From positions 1 to 41,133 of the IMG/VR virus record IMGVR_UViG_3300039210_000045: a stretch of 41,133 nt of DNA; one strand, given 5' to 3'. Of this stretch, positions 7,041 to 14,735 are shown piece after piece. Each line of letters opens with the position of its first letter. Position 1 is the first letter of the stretch. The notes beneath the pieces were generated by a model. The model saw nothing but the letters and a program-made list of their open reading frames with translations. It was not told the origin of the DNA and made no database searches. The position numbers and the translations under genes are program-made. This DNA comes from a virus.

Positions 7041-7568
7041 ATGTCCGAGTCGAGTTCGTCTAGTATCCAGACCCTTAACTCACGTTTCAAATTGCTAGAT
7101 CGGCCTCAAGCAATTCCTGGAAAGTGTGTCGTATGTGGTGCTGTTGATCGCCCTGTAGTGGATACCACTTGGAGTATTGATTATTATGGTGTAGTTTATT
7201 TCTGTGTTTTCTGCCTCACAGAAGTAGCCAGTATAATTGGTATGGTAGATGGTAAATTGCTAGAGGCCGCTGAGGCGAACTCGGCTCGGCAGATTGAAGA
7301 TTATATTCAGAAAAATGATCTGAAGGTGATTACAAATGAACAATACTTTTCTTGGGTTGATCTTATCAGTAGGCTTCATGCTGATATTACTATTAATAGC
7401 AGTATTAGCGATGTGGTATCTGTTAACAAATCAACACAAACAGAACCAACAGCAGACGAAGATGTTAGCAGAACTATTGAACAAGAGTTTGACTTTACTT
7501 TCGACGAAAGACCCACTAGCATACCAGCAAGTAGCAGCGATGGAGATGTCCTCTTTAACCTTGGATGA
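7041..7568 (+). CDS. Zinc-finger hypothetical protein, overlaps the next gene
   Basis: A 175-residue protein. Two CxxC pairs (CVVC near residue 29 and CVFC near 56) suggest a zinc ribbon. The C-terminal third is rich in Ser, Thr, Asp and Glu. Its last 233 bases are shared, in another frame, with the membrane-protein gene at 7336-7716. The zinc ribbon part before 7336 argues that this frame is real. The acidic tail could be the product of overprinting. Confidence 0.65.
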   Translation: MSESSSSSIQTLNSRFKLLDRPQAIPGKCVVCGAVDRPVVDTTWSIDYYGVVYFCVFCLTEVASIIGMVDGKLLEAAEANSARQIEDYIQKNDLKVITNEQYFSWVDLISRLHADITINSSISDVVSVNKSTQTEPTADEDVSRTIEQEFDFTFDERPTSIPASSSDGDVLFNLG

Positions 7569-7716
7569 TCCTTATATCTCTATGACTGATGAGGCAGAAG
7601 CAGAAAGATATGAGAAATTAACAGGAGTAGACTATGACGATGCAAATGGGCCAGATGAATTCTCTGGATTCAACACAGATGAATTCAGCCCCCCAAGTAG
7701 GGGAGCTCTCTCCTGA
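7336..7716 (+). CDS. Small single-span membrane protein, overlaps both neighbours
   Basis: A 126-residue protein with a strong transmembrane segment at about residues 5-31, then a Gln/Asn/Lys-rich stretch and an acidic C-terminus. GAAGG lies 9 bases before the ATG. It starts inside the zinc-finger gene and ends 83 bases inside the portal gene, so three frames are used in turn. An N-terminal anchor with an acidic cytoplasmic tail next to a portal gene might help particle assembly at the membrane, but no family is recognised. Confidence 0.6.
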   Translation: MNNTFLGLILSVGFMLILLLIAVLAMWYLLTNQHKQNQQQTKMLAELLNKSLTLLSTKDPLAYQQVAAMEMSSLTLDDPYISMTDEAEAERYEKLTGVDYDDANGPDEFSGFNTDEFSPPSRGALS

Positions 7717-9931
7717 TCTTATCAATAAACTTAATGACTCTGAAGATGCTAAGAAACTAGCAGCGTGGGTAAAGAGTGAGTATCAGAAATGTAAGTCTGC
7801 TAGAATTAAGCAAGAACGTCAATGGTATCTTAACATGGCATTCTATCGTGGATACCAGTGGGTTGCATATCTTAAAGGCCCTGGACAATCTATTTTAGGT
7901 GGGAAGTTATCACTTCCTAAAGCTCCCCCGTACCGTATTCGTTTAACTGTTAATCGTGTGCGTTCTATTGTACGTACTGAATTATCTCGTATGACTAGTA
8001 ATAAGCCTAATGCTAGTGTGGCTCCTGCAAGTTCAGAAGATGAAGATTTGTTTGCTGCTAGTGCTGCGGAACAAGTCTGGGAGTCAATGTATACTGAAAA
8101 CCATATAGCTAGAATTTATACTCGGGCTGCCTTTTGGCAGTCCGTTTGTGGTGTGGGTTTCATTAAAGATTGGTGGAACCCAAACGAAGTAGATAAATCA
8201 ACTGGTGAAATGGGAACTATCTGTTTTGCTCCTGTTACTCCTTTTCATTTGTTCGTACCTGACTTAGAACAAGAAGAAATAGAAGAACAAATATATATTA
8301 TTAATGCTTACACTAAATCAATTCTTTGGGTTAAACAGGCATATGGTCAAGATATGAAGCCTACCGTAGTTTCTGCTAGTGAACTTATGGATGAGGCTTT
8401 CCTCGACCTGTCGGGTTCTTCACAAGCTAAGCCTGATTCTTGTTTAGTATTAGAAATGTGGATGAAGCCTGGGGCACATAAAGATTTTCCTGAAGGTGGA
8501 TATATTACATTAGTAGATGATACTATTGTAGCTATCCATCCTGGACTTATGTACTCTCATGGAGAATATCCTTTCACAAAATTTGAGCATATTCCTACAG
8601 GAAAGTTCTATACTGAGTCAACTATTACAGACATTATCCCTGTTCAACGAGAGTATAACCGTACTCGTAGCCAGATTATTGAAGCTAAGAATCGTATGGC
8701 TAAACCTCAATTAATGGCTCCTAAAGGTTCTGTTAATGCTGCTAAGATTACATCAGAACCAGGAATTCTTATTGAATATCGGCCAGGTTTAGCACCACCA
8801 CAGCCATTACCTTTACAACCATTACCTAACTATGTGCTTCAAGAACTTGATCGTTCTATCTCTGATATGGAAGATATTAGTTCTCAGCATCAAGTTTCTA
8901 AAGGTCAAGCACCCGCAGGAGTTACGGCTGCTACAGCTATTTCGTTCCTACAGGAACGAGATGATAGTGTTATGGCTACAACTTATTCTAGTATTGAAGA
9001 AGGTTGGGAAAAGATTGCTAGACATACAATTTCCCACGTTGTTCAATTCTGGGATATTCCACGAATTGTTAAAGTTACTGGTGTAGATGGATCGTTTGAT
9101 GCTATCTCTCTTAAAGGTAGCGATATTAAGAGTGGAACGGATATTAGAATTGAAGCAGGTTCCGCATTACCTACTTCAAAGGCAGCTAGACAAGCATTAC
9201 TTTTAGATATGATGAAAATGAACTTCATTCCACCCGAAAAAGGTTTGGAAATGATGGAGATTGGTGGAGTTCAACGTGTCTATGAAGAACTTGCTATTGA
9301 TAAACGACAGGCTCAACGTGAAAATCTTCGTATGCGTAGACTTGATCTTATGCAGATTGAAGATCATCTTAAAGAAGTAGAAAGTGGAAAACAGTTTGCT
9401 AGTATGGCTGCTAGTTTACAAAGTCAGCAACCACCTAAAATGGATGATTTAGGTTTTCCTATTCAGCAAACTCCACCTACGCAACTTCCTTCTAAAGATC
9501 CTAATATGATTCCAGTACAACAGGATCAAGCACAAGCCAATCCAAATGCAGCACCAATACCGCCTGGGCTTATGCCACCACCGGCTAATCTTATTCCTGT
9601 TAATACTTGGGATAATCACGCTACACATATTGAAGTCCATAATAGATTCCGTAAGTCACAGCAATTTGAACAGTTACCAGAAGAAATTAAAGCTCAATTT
9701 GAATTTCACGTAGAAGCACATGCTCAAACATTAATGCAGAGTGCTACTAATGCTCAAGCTGCTATGGGCGGTCCTACTGATCCTAATGCTGGACTTCCTT
9801 CTAGTGGTAGTTCTGGCCCTGATGGTTCTAATCAGTTTGGTCCTCCTGGAACTGATAATGGTGCACCGCCTCCTAATGCACCTTCTCAAACTCCTGATCC
9901 AAATGCACAACAACTCCCACAGGTAGGTTAA
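7634..9931 (+). CDS. Portal (head-tail connector) protein
   Basis: A 765-residue podovirus-type portal. The N-terminal third has the typical pattern: RQWYLNMAFYRGYQW near residue 60, then an Arg-rich PPYRIRLTVNRVRS segment and a TSNKP turn near 125. The centre has the long stem and wing helices, including an ISSQHQVSKGQAPAGVTAAT region. The C-terminal 150 residues are Pro/Gln-rich and probably disordered. Twelve copies would form the ring through which TerL threads DNA. The start at 7634 is chosen because AGGAG lies 6 bases before it; inner ATGs at 7655 and 7676 lack such a site. Confidence 0.9.
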   Translation: MTMQMGQMNSLDSTQMNSAPQVGELSPDLINKLNDSEDAKKLAAWVKSEYQKCKSARIKQERQWYLNMAFYRGYQWVAYLKGPGQSILGGKLSLPKAPPYRIRLTVNRVRSIVRTELSRMTSNKPNASVAPASSEDEDLFAASAAEQVWESMYTENHIARIYTRAAFWQSVCGVGFIKDWWNPNEVDKSTGEMGTICFAPVTPFHLFVPDLEQEEIEEQIYIINAYTKSILWVKQAYGQDMKPTVVSASELMDEAFLDLSGSSQAKPDSCLVLEMWMKPGAHKDFPEGGYITLVDDTIVAIHPGLMYSHGEYPFTKFEHIPTGKFYTESTITDIIPVQREYNRTRSQIIEAKNRMAKPQLMAPKGSVNAAKITSEPGILIEYRPGLAPPQPLPLQPLPNYVLQELDRSISDMEDISSQHQVSKGQAPAGVTAATAISFLQERDDSVMATTYSSIEEGWEKIARHTISHVVQFWDIPRIVKVTGVDGSFDAISLKGSDIKSGTDIRIEAGSALPTSKAARQALLLDMMKMNFIPPEKGLEMMEIGGVQRVYEELAIDKRQAQRENLRMRRLDLMQIEDHLKEVESGKQFASMAASLQSQQPPKMDDLGFPIQQTPPTQLPSKDPNMIPVQQDQAQANPNAAPIPPGLMPPPANLIPVNTWDNHATHIEVHNRFRKSQQFEQLPEEIKAQFEFHVEAHAQTLMQSATNAQAAMGGPTDPNAGLPSSGSSGPDGSNQFGPPGTDNGAPPPNAPSQTPDPNAQQLPQVG

Positions 9932-9933
9932 TT

Positions 9934-10170
9934 ATGGCTGATTTCGATGTTCGTGGAAATGTATTTGGTTTTAATGATAAGCGTAATGGACGTGGTGCTG
10001 CTGCAACTGTATTAGCAGAGACAGCTAATCTTACAGATGTTGCAGTTATGCGAGCTAGGCTTGCAGTTTTAGATGCTGCATACTACACAGAGACTCGTCT
10101 TAATCAGATGACGATTAATGATATGGTCTATGCTATCCGTGTTAAAAGTGCTGATGTGGCAGGTATCTAA
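9934..10170 (+). CDS. Small hypothetical head-module protein
   Basis: A 78-residue protein, mostly Ala-rich helix in its second half (from about residue 22). It starts two bases past the portal stop codon and its own stop overlaps the next ATG as TAATG, so it is translated with the portal and the basic protein that follows. No domain is recognised. Its place between portal and scaffold suggests a role in head assembly. Confidence 0.65.
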   Translation: MADFDVRGNVFGFNDKRNGRGAAATVLAETANLTDVAVMRARLAVLDAAYYTETRLNQMTINDMVYAIRVKSADVAGI

Positions 10171-10562
10171 TGGGTACTCCATTTGCTAATTATAGAGCAC
10201 AACAGGCTGCCTTTGGTAAAGATCCTATTGCTGCTAAAAAATTAGCTGATGCAGCTAAAGGTAAACATCGACCAGTATATACTGGAGAATCTAAAGCAAG
10301 TATTATGGCTAATACTCCTGGGCATCCACATCAAACTAAAAAAGGTAAGGTTATGTCTTCTGTTAGACAAGACGCTATCCAACGTAGACTTGAAAAGAAA
10401 CGTGGTAAAGTTGTTACTGACACCAATCCTGCTGATGATAAAGTAGGAATGAAAGATAATCCTGCGGATGATGTAAGTAAATCTCCTGTAGGAAAATCAA
10501 AAGGTGGCGGTGCTATGAACGCAGGATTCAAAGCATATCTTGCAGCACATAAAAAGAATTAA
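10170..10562 (+). CDS. Basic hypothetical head-module protein
   Basis: A 130-residue, strongly basic protein (many Lys and Arg, with Gly, Ala and Pro), largely without predicted order. The C-terminus is Gly/Lys-rich and ends AHKKN. Its charge suggests that it contacts DNA or the inner surface of the capsid. It is coupled to the preceding gene through TAATG and is followed by the promoter before the scaffold gene. No family is recognised. Confidence 0.65.
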   Translation: MGTPFANYRAQQAAFGKDPIAAKKLADAAKGKHRPVYTGESKASIMANTPGHPHQTKKGKVMSSVRQDAIQRRLEKKRGKVVTDTNPADDKVGMKDNPADDVSKSPVGKSKGGGAMNAGFKAYLAAHKKN

Positions 10563-10566
10563 TCAC

Positions 10567-10594
10567 TTGCATACTGATAGTTTACGTGTATACT
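10567..10594 (+). promoter_or_regulatory. Promoter before scaffold and capsid genes
   Basis: TTGCAT (10567-10572) and TATACT (10589-10594) are 16 bases apart, in the only gap of this part of the operon. The -10 box and the next bases (TATACTAAG) match the promoter at 6445-6473. An extra promoter here fits the high demand for scaffold and capsid protein. Confidence 0.6.
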
Positions 10595-10646
10595 AAGAAT
10601 ATCGCTAGGGCCTCGCAAGGGTACGGCATACTAATTAGGAGTAATA

Positions 10647-11450
10647 ATGGCTGATGAAATTGAAGGTTTATCTAATACTGGAGAACCTTCTGGAGATACT
10701 GGTGTAGACACTGATACTGGTGGAAATCCTGCATGGAAAGAGTTATTAGATAGTGTTCCAGATAGTCTTCATCATGTTATTACTCCACATCTTCAAAAAT
10801 GGGACCAAGGTGTCCAAGGTAGATTCCAAAAGTTACAGCAGGATAATTCTGTATATGAGCCTTATAAAGAATTTGTAGATCAGGGTGTTGATCCTCAGTC
10901 TATTCAGCAAGCAATGGCTGTTATGGCGATGATTAATGATAATCCTGACCAGTTCTATAAAGAAATGCAGTCATTCTATAAGGATGATCCGCGTTTTGCT
11001 CAGCAACAGGATAGCCAGGGACAACAGGAATCTATAGATTTAGGTGAACAGCAACCGCAGTTTGATCTTGAAAATGATCCTCGCTTTCAAACTCTTGCTC
11101 AACAGCAAGAAATTATTGCTGGATTTCTAGCTAATCAAGTAGCAGATCAAGAAGCAACACAAGCTGATGCTGCATTAGATCAAGAGATTAAAACTTTAGA
11201 AACTAAGTATGGTTCTTTTGATGAAGAATATGTTTTTGGTCTTGCTAATGCTGGAGTTGATTTAGAAGTGGCAGTTCAACGCTATCAAAACTTAGTTACT
11301 AGAGCACGTAATCCTGTTCCTGGTTCTAATCTTCCTAATGTAGTTGCCCCTGGTGGTGGAGTTCCTTCTACTGCTGTTGATGTGGGTAAAATGGATAGGA
11401 AAAGCACAAGAGCTCTTATTCAAGACTTCCTAAGTACCCAAGAAAGGTAA
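10647..11450 (+). CDS. Scaffolding protein (probable)
   Basis: A 267-residue, very acidic and Gln-rich protein, predicted mostly helical, with a short basic helix at the C-terminus (MDRKSTRALIQDFLS). This layout and the place directly before the capsid gene are typical of phage scaffolds, which organise coat protein into the prohead and then leave. AGGAG lies 5 bases before the ATG. It follows its own promoter. There is no protease gene nearby, so it probably exits without being cut. Confidence 0.8.
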   Translation: MADEIEGLSNTGEPSGDTGVDTDTGGNPAWKELLDSVPDSLHHVITPHLQKWDQGVQGRFQKLQQDNSVYEPYKEFVDQGVDPQSIQQAMAVMAMINDNPDQFYKEMQSFYKDDPRFAQQQDSQGQQESIDLGEQQPQFDLENDPRFQTLAQQQEIIAGFLANQVADQEATQADAALDQEIKTLETKYGSFDEEYVFGLANAGVDLEVAVQRYQNLVTRARNPVPGSNLPNVVAPGGGVPSTAVDVGKMDRKSTRALIQDFLSTQER

Positions 11451-11454
11451 GATA

Positions 11455-12660
11455 ATGCCAGCTACCCTTGCGACCGTTGCCTCAATTCTTAAAGAAGTAT
11501 ATGAGCCGCAGATTCAAGACCAACTTAATGATGAAGCTGTTACGTTAAAACGTATCGAAAAATCCTCAGAAGGCATTACACATGAGGTTAATGGACGATA
11601 CGTTACGTTTGGAATTAAGACGAGACGTAACTCCGGTATTGGTGCTCGTAATGAAAACGAAGCACTTCCAAGAGCAGGTCAGCAGGGTTATGCTGCTGCG
11701 CGTGTTGGATTAAAGTATCTCTATGGTGCTATTTCCATCACAGGTCAGACTATTGATCTTGCTAATGATAACTACCAGGCTTTTACTTCTGCACTCGATG
11801 GAGAAGTTGAAGGTATTAAGACTGACCTTACTAAAGACCTTAACCGTGGTGTTTATGGTGATGGTCTCGGTACTGTGGCTACTATTTCTGTTACTGATGG
11901 TGTAGCATCAAATGTTTTTACTGTTGCAGATCCTATGTATCTTCAGCTTGGTGAAATGATTGATGTTTTTAATGCTGCTGGTGCTGTAGTTGTAATGTCT
12001 AATCGTCAGATTACAGCCATTAATACTATCACTGGTGTTGTTACCTTTGATGGTGCTGCTAGTGCTAAGACTGCTACTGATATTGTCGTCCGTACTGGTA
12101 ACGTCAATCGTGAATGGACTGGCCTTAAGAAGATCGTTAGCAACACAGGTGTTCTTTATAATATTGATCCTGCTGTAGAACCAGTTTGGAAATCATCTGT
12201 AGATACTGCTGGTGCTAATCGTGCGCTTTCTGAAGGTCTTATGATTAATATGGCTGACAGTATTCGTGCTCAGGGTGGTAAGACTACTGTTATCTTCCAG
12301 AACCTTGGTGTTCGTCGTGCTTACTTCAATCTTTTGGTTGCTCAGCGAGCATTTACTAACACTAAAGAGTTTGCTGGTGGCTTCACTGGACTCTCCTTTG
12401 TTACTGACTCTGGTGAAATTCCAGTAGTTATTGACATTGATGCTCCAAAGAATAAGCAGTTCTTCCTCAACGAGAAAGCGTTTACTCTTTATCGTCAGAA
12501 GGATTGGTCTTGGTTAGACCGAGACGGTTCAATGTGGCAGCGTAAGATTGACACTACTGGTACTTATGATGCTTGGGAAGCATATCTGCATCAGTATTCT
12601 GAGTTGGGTTGTCATCGTCGTAACTCTCAGGGTTACATTGATATGATTACGGAAGCCTAA
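11455..12660 (+). CDS. Major capsid protein
   Basis: A 401-residue coat protein. Its place after the scaffold, its length, and the pattern of an N-terminal helical region, a basic E-loop-like stretch (FGIKTRRNSGIGARNENEA near 72-90) and a long mixed alpha/beta body fit the HK97-type fold. Several hundred copies would build the icosahedral head. The codon choice is uniform and the gene is followed by a strong hairpin (12668-12708), as for highly expressed genes. The start ATG is 4 bases past the scaffold stop. Confidence 0.9.
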   Translation: MPATLATVASILKEVYEPQIQDQLNDEAVTLKRIEKSSEGITHEVNGRYVTFGIKTRRNSGIGARNENEALPRAGQQGYAAARVGLKYLYGAISITGQTIDLANDNYQAFTSALDGEVEGIKTDLTKDLNRGVYGDGLGTVATISVTDGVASNVFTVADPMYLQLGEMIDVFNAAGAVVVMSNRQITAINTITGVVTFDGAASAKTATDIVVRTGNVNREWTGLKKIVSNTGVLYNIDPAVEPVWKSSVDTAGANRALSEGLMINMADSIRAQGGKTTVIFQNLGVRRAYFNLLVAQRAFTNTKEFAGGFTGLSFVTDSGEIPVVIDIDAPKNKQFFLNEKAFTLYRQKDWSWLDRDGSMWQRKIDTTGTYDAWEAYLHQYSELGCHRRNSQGYIDMITEA

Positions 12661-12667
12661 TCTTAAC

Positions 12668-12708
12668 GTAGTGGGTCATGTTTAGTATGGAGAAGCATGA
12701 CCCACTAC
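12668..12708 (+). terminator. Hairpin after the capsid gene
   Basis: GTAGTGGGTCATG (12668-12680) and CATGACCCACTAC (12696-12708) pair perfectly over 13 bases with a 15-base loop, followed by TTTACG. It lies 8 bases past the capsid stop codon. It may be a partial terminator that lowers expression of the genes downstream, or a stem that protects the capsid mRNA. Confidence 0.8.
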
Positions 12709-12727
12709 TTTACGTAAGGAGAATAGC

Positions 12728-12886
12728 ATGAGTCTTTTAGGTGTACTTGGAGTTATTCTTGTTGTACTTGCTTGTATTCAATTAATTTGGGCTCCTGTAG
12801 CAGTTTCAGTAGGTGTTGCAGTAGTAGCTGCTTTAGTTGGACTTGCTCTCATCTTCTTTAATTACAGAGGTACAGGACGAATCTAA
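12728..12886 (+). CDS. 52-residue membrane protein
   Basis: A short protein that is hydrophobic almost throughout, with two membrane-span-like segments (about residues 3-20 and 24-44) and a basic end (NYRGTGRI). AAGGAG lies 7 bases before the ATG, and its stop codon overlaps the next ATG as TAATG, both supporting a real gene. It lies between the capsid gene and the head-fibre-like gene. It could be a minor virion membrane-active protein or an early holin-like protein; no family is recognised. Confidence 0.75.
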   Translation: MSLLGVLGVILVVLACIQLIWAPVAVSVGVAVVAALVGLALIFFNYRGTGRI

Positions 12887-13200
12887 TGGCTACTAATAAT
12901 GATGGTTGGAGAGCATTTCTTCAAGCAACTCTAGGTTCTACATTTGGTTCTGTTCAAGATTTAACAGCAGCTTTCCTTGCTAAATATCCTACTGGATTAG
13001 ATACTGCATATGTATCTAAAACTACTCCTAGTGCTGCTATTACTACTCCTGCCGTTGCTCCTGCTGGTGGTGTAGGTGCCGCTGCTGGCGCGTATGATAC
13101 GGCAGCGAACCGTGATGCTGCAATTGCTACTATCAACGGTCTAAAAACGTCTGTTGATGCTATTAGAGCTTCTTTACTTGCTCATGGCATTACTTTATAG
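12886..13200 (+). CDS. Head-fibre / decoration-like protein
   Basis: A 104-residue protein. The C-terminal half (AYDTAANRDAAIATINGLK, about 68-86) has a pattern found at the end of many phage head-fibre and decoration proteins. The middle is an Ala/Pro/Gly-rich linker (about 48-66). It follows the capsid gene by one small gene, as expected of a protein that coats the capsid. The assignment rests on motif style and position. Confidence 0.6.
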   Translation: MATNNDGWRAFLQATLGSTFGSVQDLTAAFLAKYPTGLDTAYVSKTTPSAAITTPAVAPAGGVGAAAGAYDTAANRDAAIATINGLKTSVDAIRASLLAHGITL

Positions 13201-13208
13201 GAGAGATG

Positions 13209-13658
13209 ATGGGCAGACTTGATTTTCAATCTATGGAAGCAGCAATGATCTATGATACTGTTTCTGGTGAGATGATTTCTCAAAAAATGAATCGTATTCA
13301 AGAAATTATTCAAGACTACGATCCTGATTTGAGACTAGCTTGGATTCCTCCAAAAGAGCGGACTGCTTTTGATAAGTTTCCTTTTGTGCTTATTCACTCC
13401 CCTGTAGGAAAACCAGAATATATCGCTATGACTCTTAAAGAAAGTGAAGTTAATGAGTCACTTATAGCTCGTTTGTTCTTACATGATAATAGGAATGTTA
13501 GTGTCCTAGAAAGACTTGAAGCAGAAGAAGCTGCACGTAAAATTCTTAAATATAAAGAACAGATGGATGCGGAAGAAATACGTAAAGAGCTTGTTAGTAC
13601 AATTATTAAATCTCCTTTAAATACTTATAGAGGTCCGAATGGGGTGGTATATAAATGA
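13209..13658 (+). CDS. Hypothetical virion-assembly protein
   Basis: A 149-residue protein with a helical N-terminus, a LAWIPPKERTAFDKFPFVLI segment at about 43-62 and a long charged helix from about 95 to 130. Two ATGs stand side by side at 13206 and 13209; AGGAG is only 2 bases before the first and 5 before the second, so the second is preferred. It precedes the tail adaptor and overlaps it by 4 bases. Similar proteins occur at this place in other actinophages without known function. Confidence 0.7.
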   Translation: MGRLDFQSMEAAMIYDTVSGEMISQKMNRIQEIIQDYDPDLRLAWIPPKERTAFDKFPFVLIHSPVGKPEYIAMTLKESEVNESLIARLFLHDNRNVSVLERLEAEEAARKILKYKEQMDAEEIRKELVSTIIKSPLNTYRGPNGVVYK

Positions 13659-14311
13659 CATTATCACCTATTACTAAAAAAGTATCTGATGTAGCTATAT
13701 TTGTTAAACGGGCTTTTGGTGATGAATCAGCAGTACAGGTTACTGATGATGATATTTATCGTTGGATTAATGCTGCTCAACAGGAAATTCTTACAAAGAA
13801 TAAACTTCTTAAAGCAGTAGCAACTACTGATCTTACTTCTGGTATATCTGAATATCTTTTTCCTTCTCAAAATATTCAAGAAGTACAGTCTATTCATATT
13901 AGTGGTAAAAAGATTAATTATTACTCATTTCAAGAAGCAGAAGATTATATCATAAACACTGATCCTGATAAACTTGCTACTGGTACTCCTGTATCATGGT
14001 ATGAATGGGGTGGAACATTTTATCTCTATCCTACTCCTGATACTACTGTAGTAGGTGGTATCAAGATTTATTATGTAAAAGCTCCTGATATTGTAGCAGC
14101 ACAAGCAGACTTACTTTCTGTTCCTGATGAGTACTTTAACCGTATTATAGAATATTGCTTAGGTCAAGCATATGAAATGGATGAGGATACTCAAAATTCA
14201 CAGTATAAGCTTAGTCAGTTTTCTCAAGGTTTAGATATCATGGCTGATGCAGCTACGAATATTAATGCATCATATTATCCTCGTATTACCATCCTCGAAG
14301 ACGACCTATGA
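13655..14311 (+). CDS. Head-tail adaptor (tail tubular A-like)
   Basis: A 218-residue protein. The N-terminal helices carry the DDDIYRWINAAQQEIL motif (about 31-46) typical of adaptor proteins that sit under the portal. The middle is beta-rich (SWYEWGGTFYLYPTPDTT near 114-131) and the end is helical. This is the layout of T7 gp11-like and related adaptors, which join the portal to the tail nozzle. It overlaps the HNH gene by 4 bases (ATGA). The nozzle protein gene would have followed it directly without the HNH gene. Confidence 0.75.
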   Translation: MTLSPITKKVSDVAIFVKRAFGDESAVQVTDDDIYRWINAAQQEILTKNKLLKAVATTDLTSGISEYLFPSQNIQEVQSIHISGKKINYYSFQEAEDYIINTDPDKLATGTPVSWYEWGGTFYLYPTPDTTVVGGIKIYYVKAPDIVAAQADLLSVPDEYFNRIIEYCLGQAYEMDEDTQNSQYKLSQFSQGLDIMADAATNINASYYPRITILEDDL

Positions 14312-14733
14312 TAAAAACATGTATTGACTGTAAAGAAGAATTACCAGATACATTCTTTCATAAAAGAAGCGCATCTAAAGATGGACTACAAAATAAATGT
14401 AAAGTTTGTGCTATTAAATCAACAAGAAAATACGAAAAACTTAGAGGATATAAACTCAGTCCTGAAAACGCTAGACGAGCATTATTAAAGAATAGATACG
14501 GAATTTCTCCAGAAGATTATGATATTAAACTTAAAGAACAAGATGGATGTTGTGCTATTTGTCATAAACATCAAAGTGAATTTAATAAGAGACTAGCAGT
14601 AGATGAAAATCATGAATTTAAATTTAATCGTGGGTTACTTTGTGATAATTGTAACAAAGGTATTGGATGTTTTAAAGAAGACAAAGAATTTCTTCAAGCA
14701 GCCATTAATTATTTAATTGAGTGGGATATGTAG
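14308..14733 (+). CDS. Endonuclease VII-like HNH protein, altered active site
   Basis: A 141-residue relative of the protein at 5971-6426: N-terminal zinc ribbon (C5/C8, C31/C34), second zinc site (C82/C85, C112/C115) and RGLLCDNCNKGIG. The catalytic turn reads DENH (99-102) instead of DHNH, and the TG that normally follows is missing. This may weaken or abolish cutting. It lies between the adaptor and nozzle genes and overlaps both, so it looks like an inserted homing-type gene that has become part of the operon. Confidence 0.8.
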   Translation: MIKTCIDCKEELPDTFFHKRSASKDGLQNKCKVCAIKSTRKYEKLRGYKLSPENARRALLKNRYGISPEDYDIKLKEQDGCCAICHKHQSEFNKRLAVDENHEFKFNRGLLCDNCNKGIGCFKEDKEFLQAAINYLIEWDM

Positions 14734-14735
14734 TT

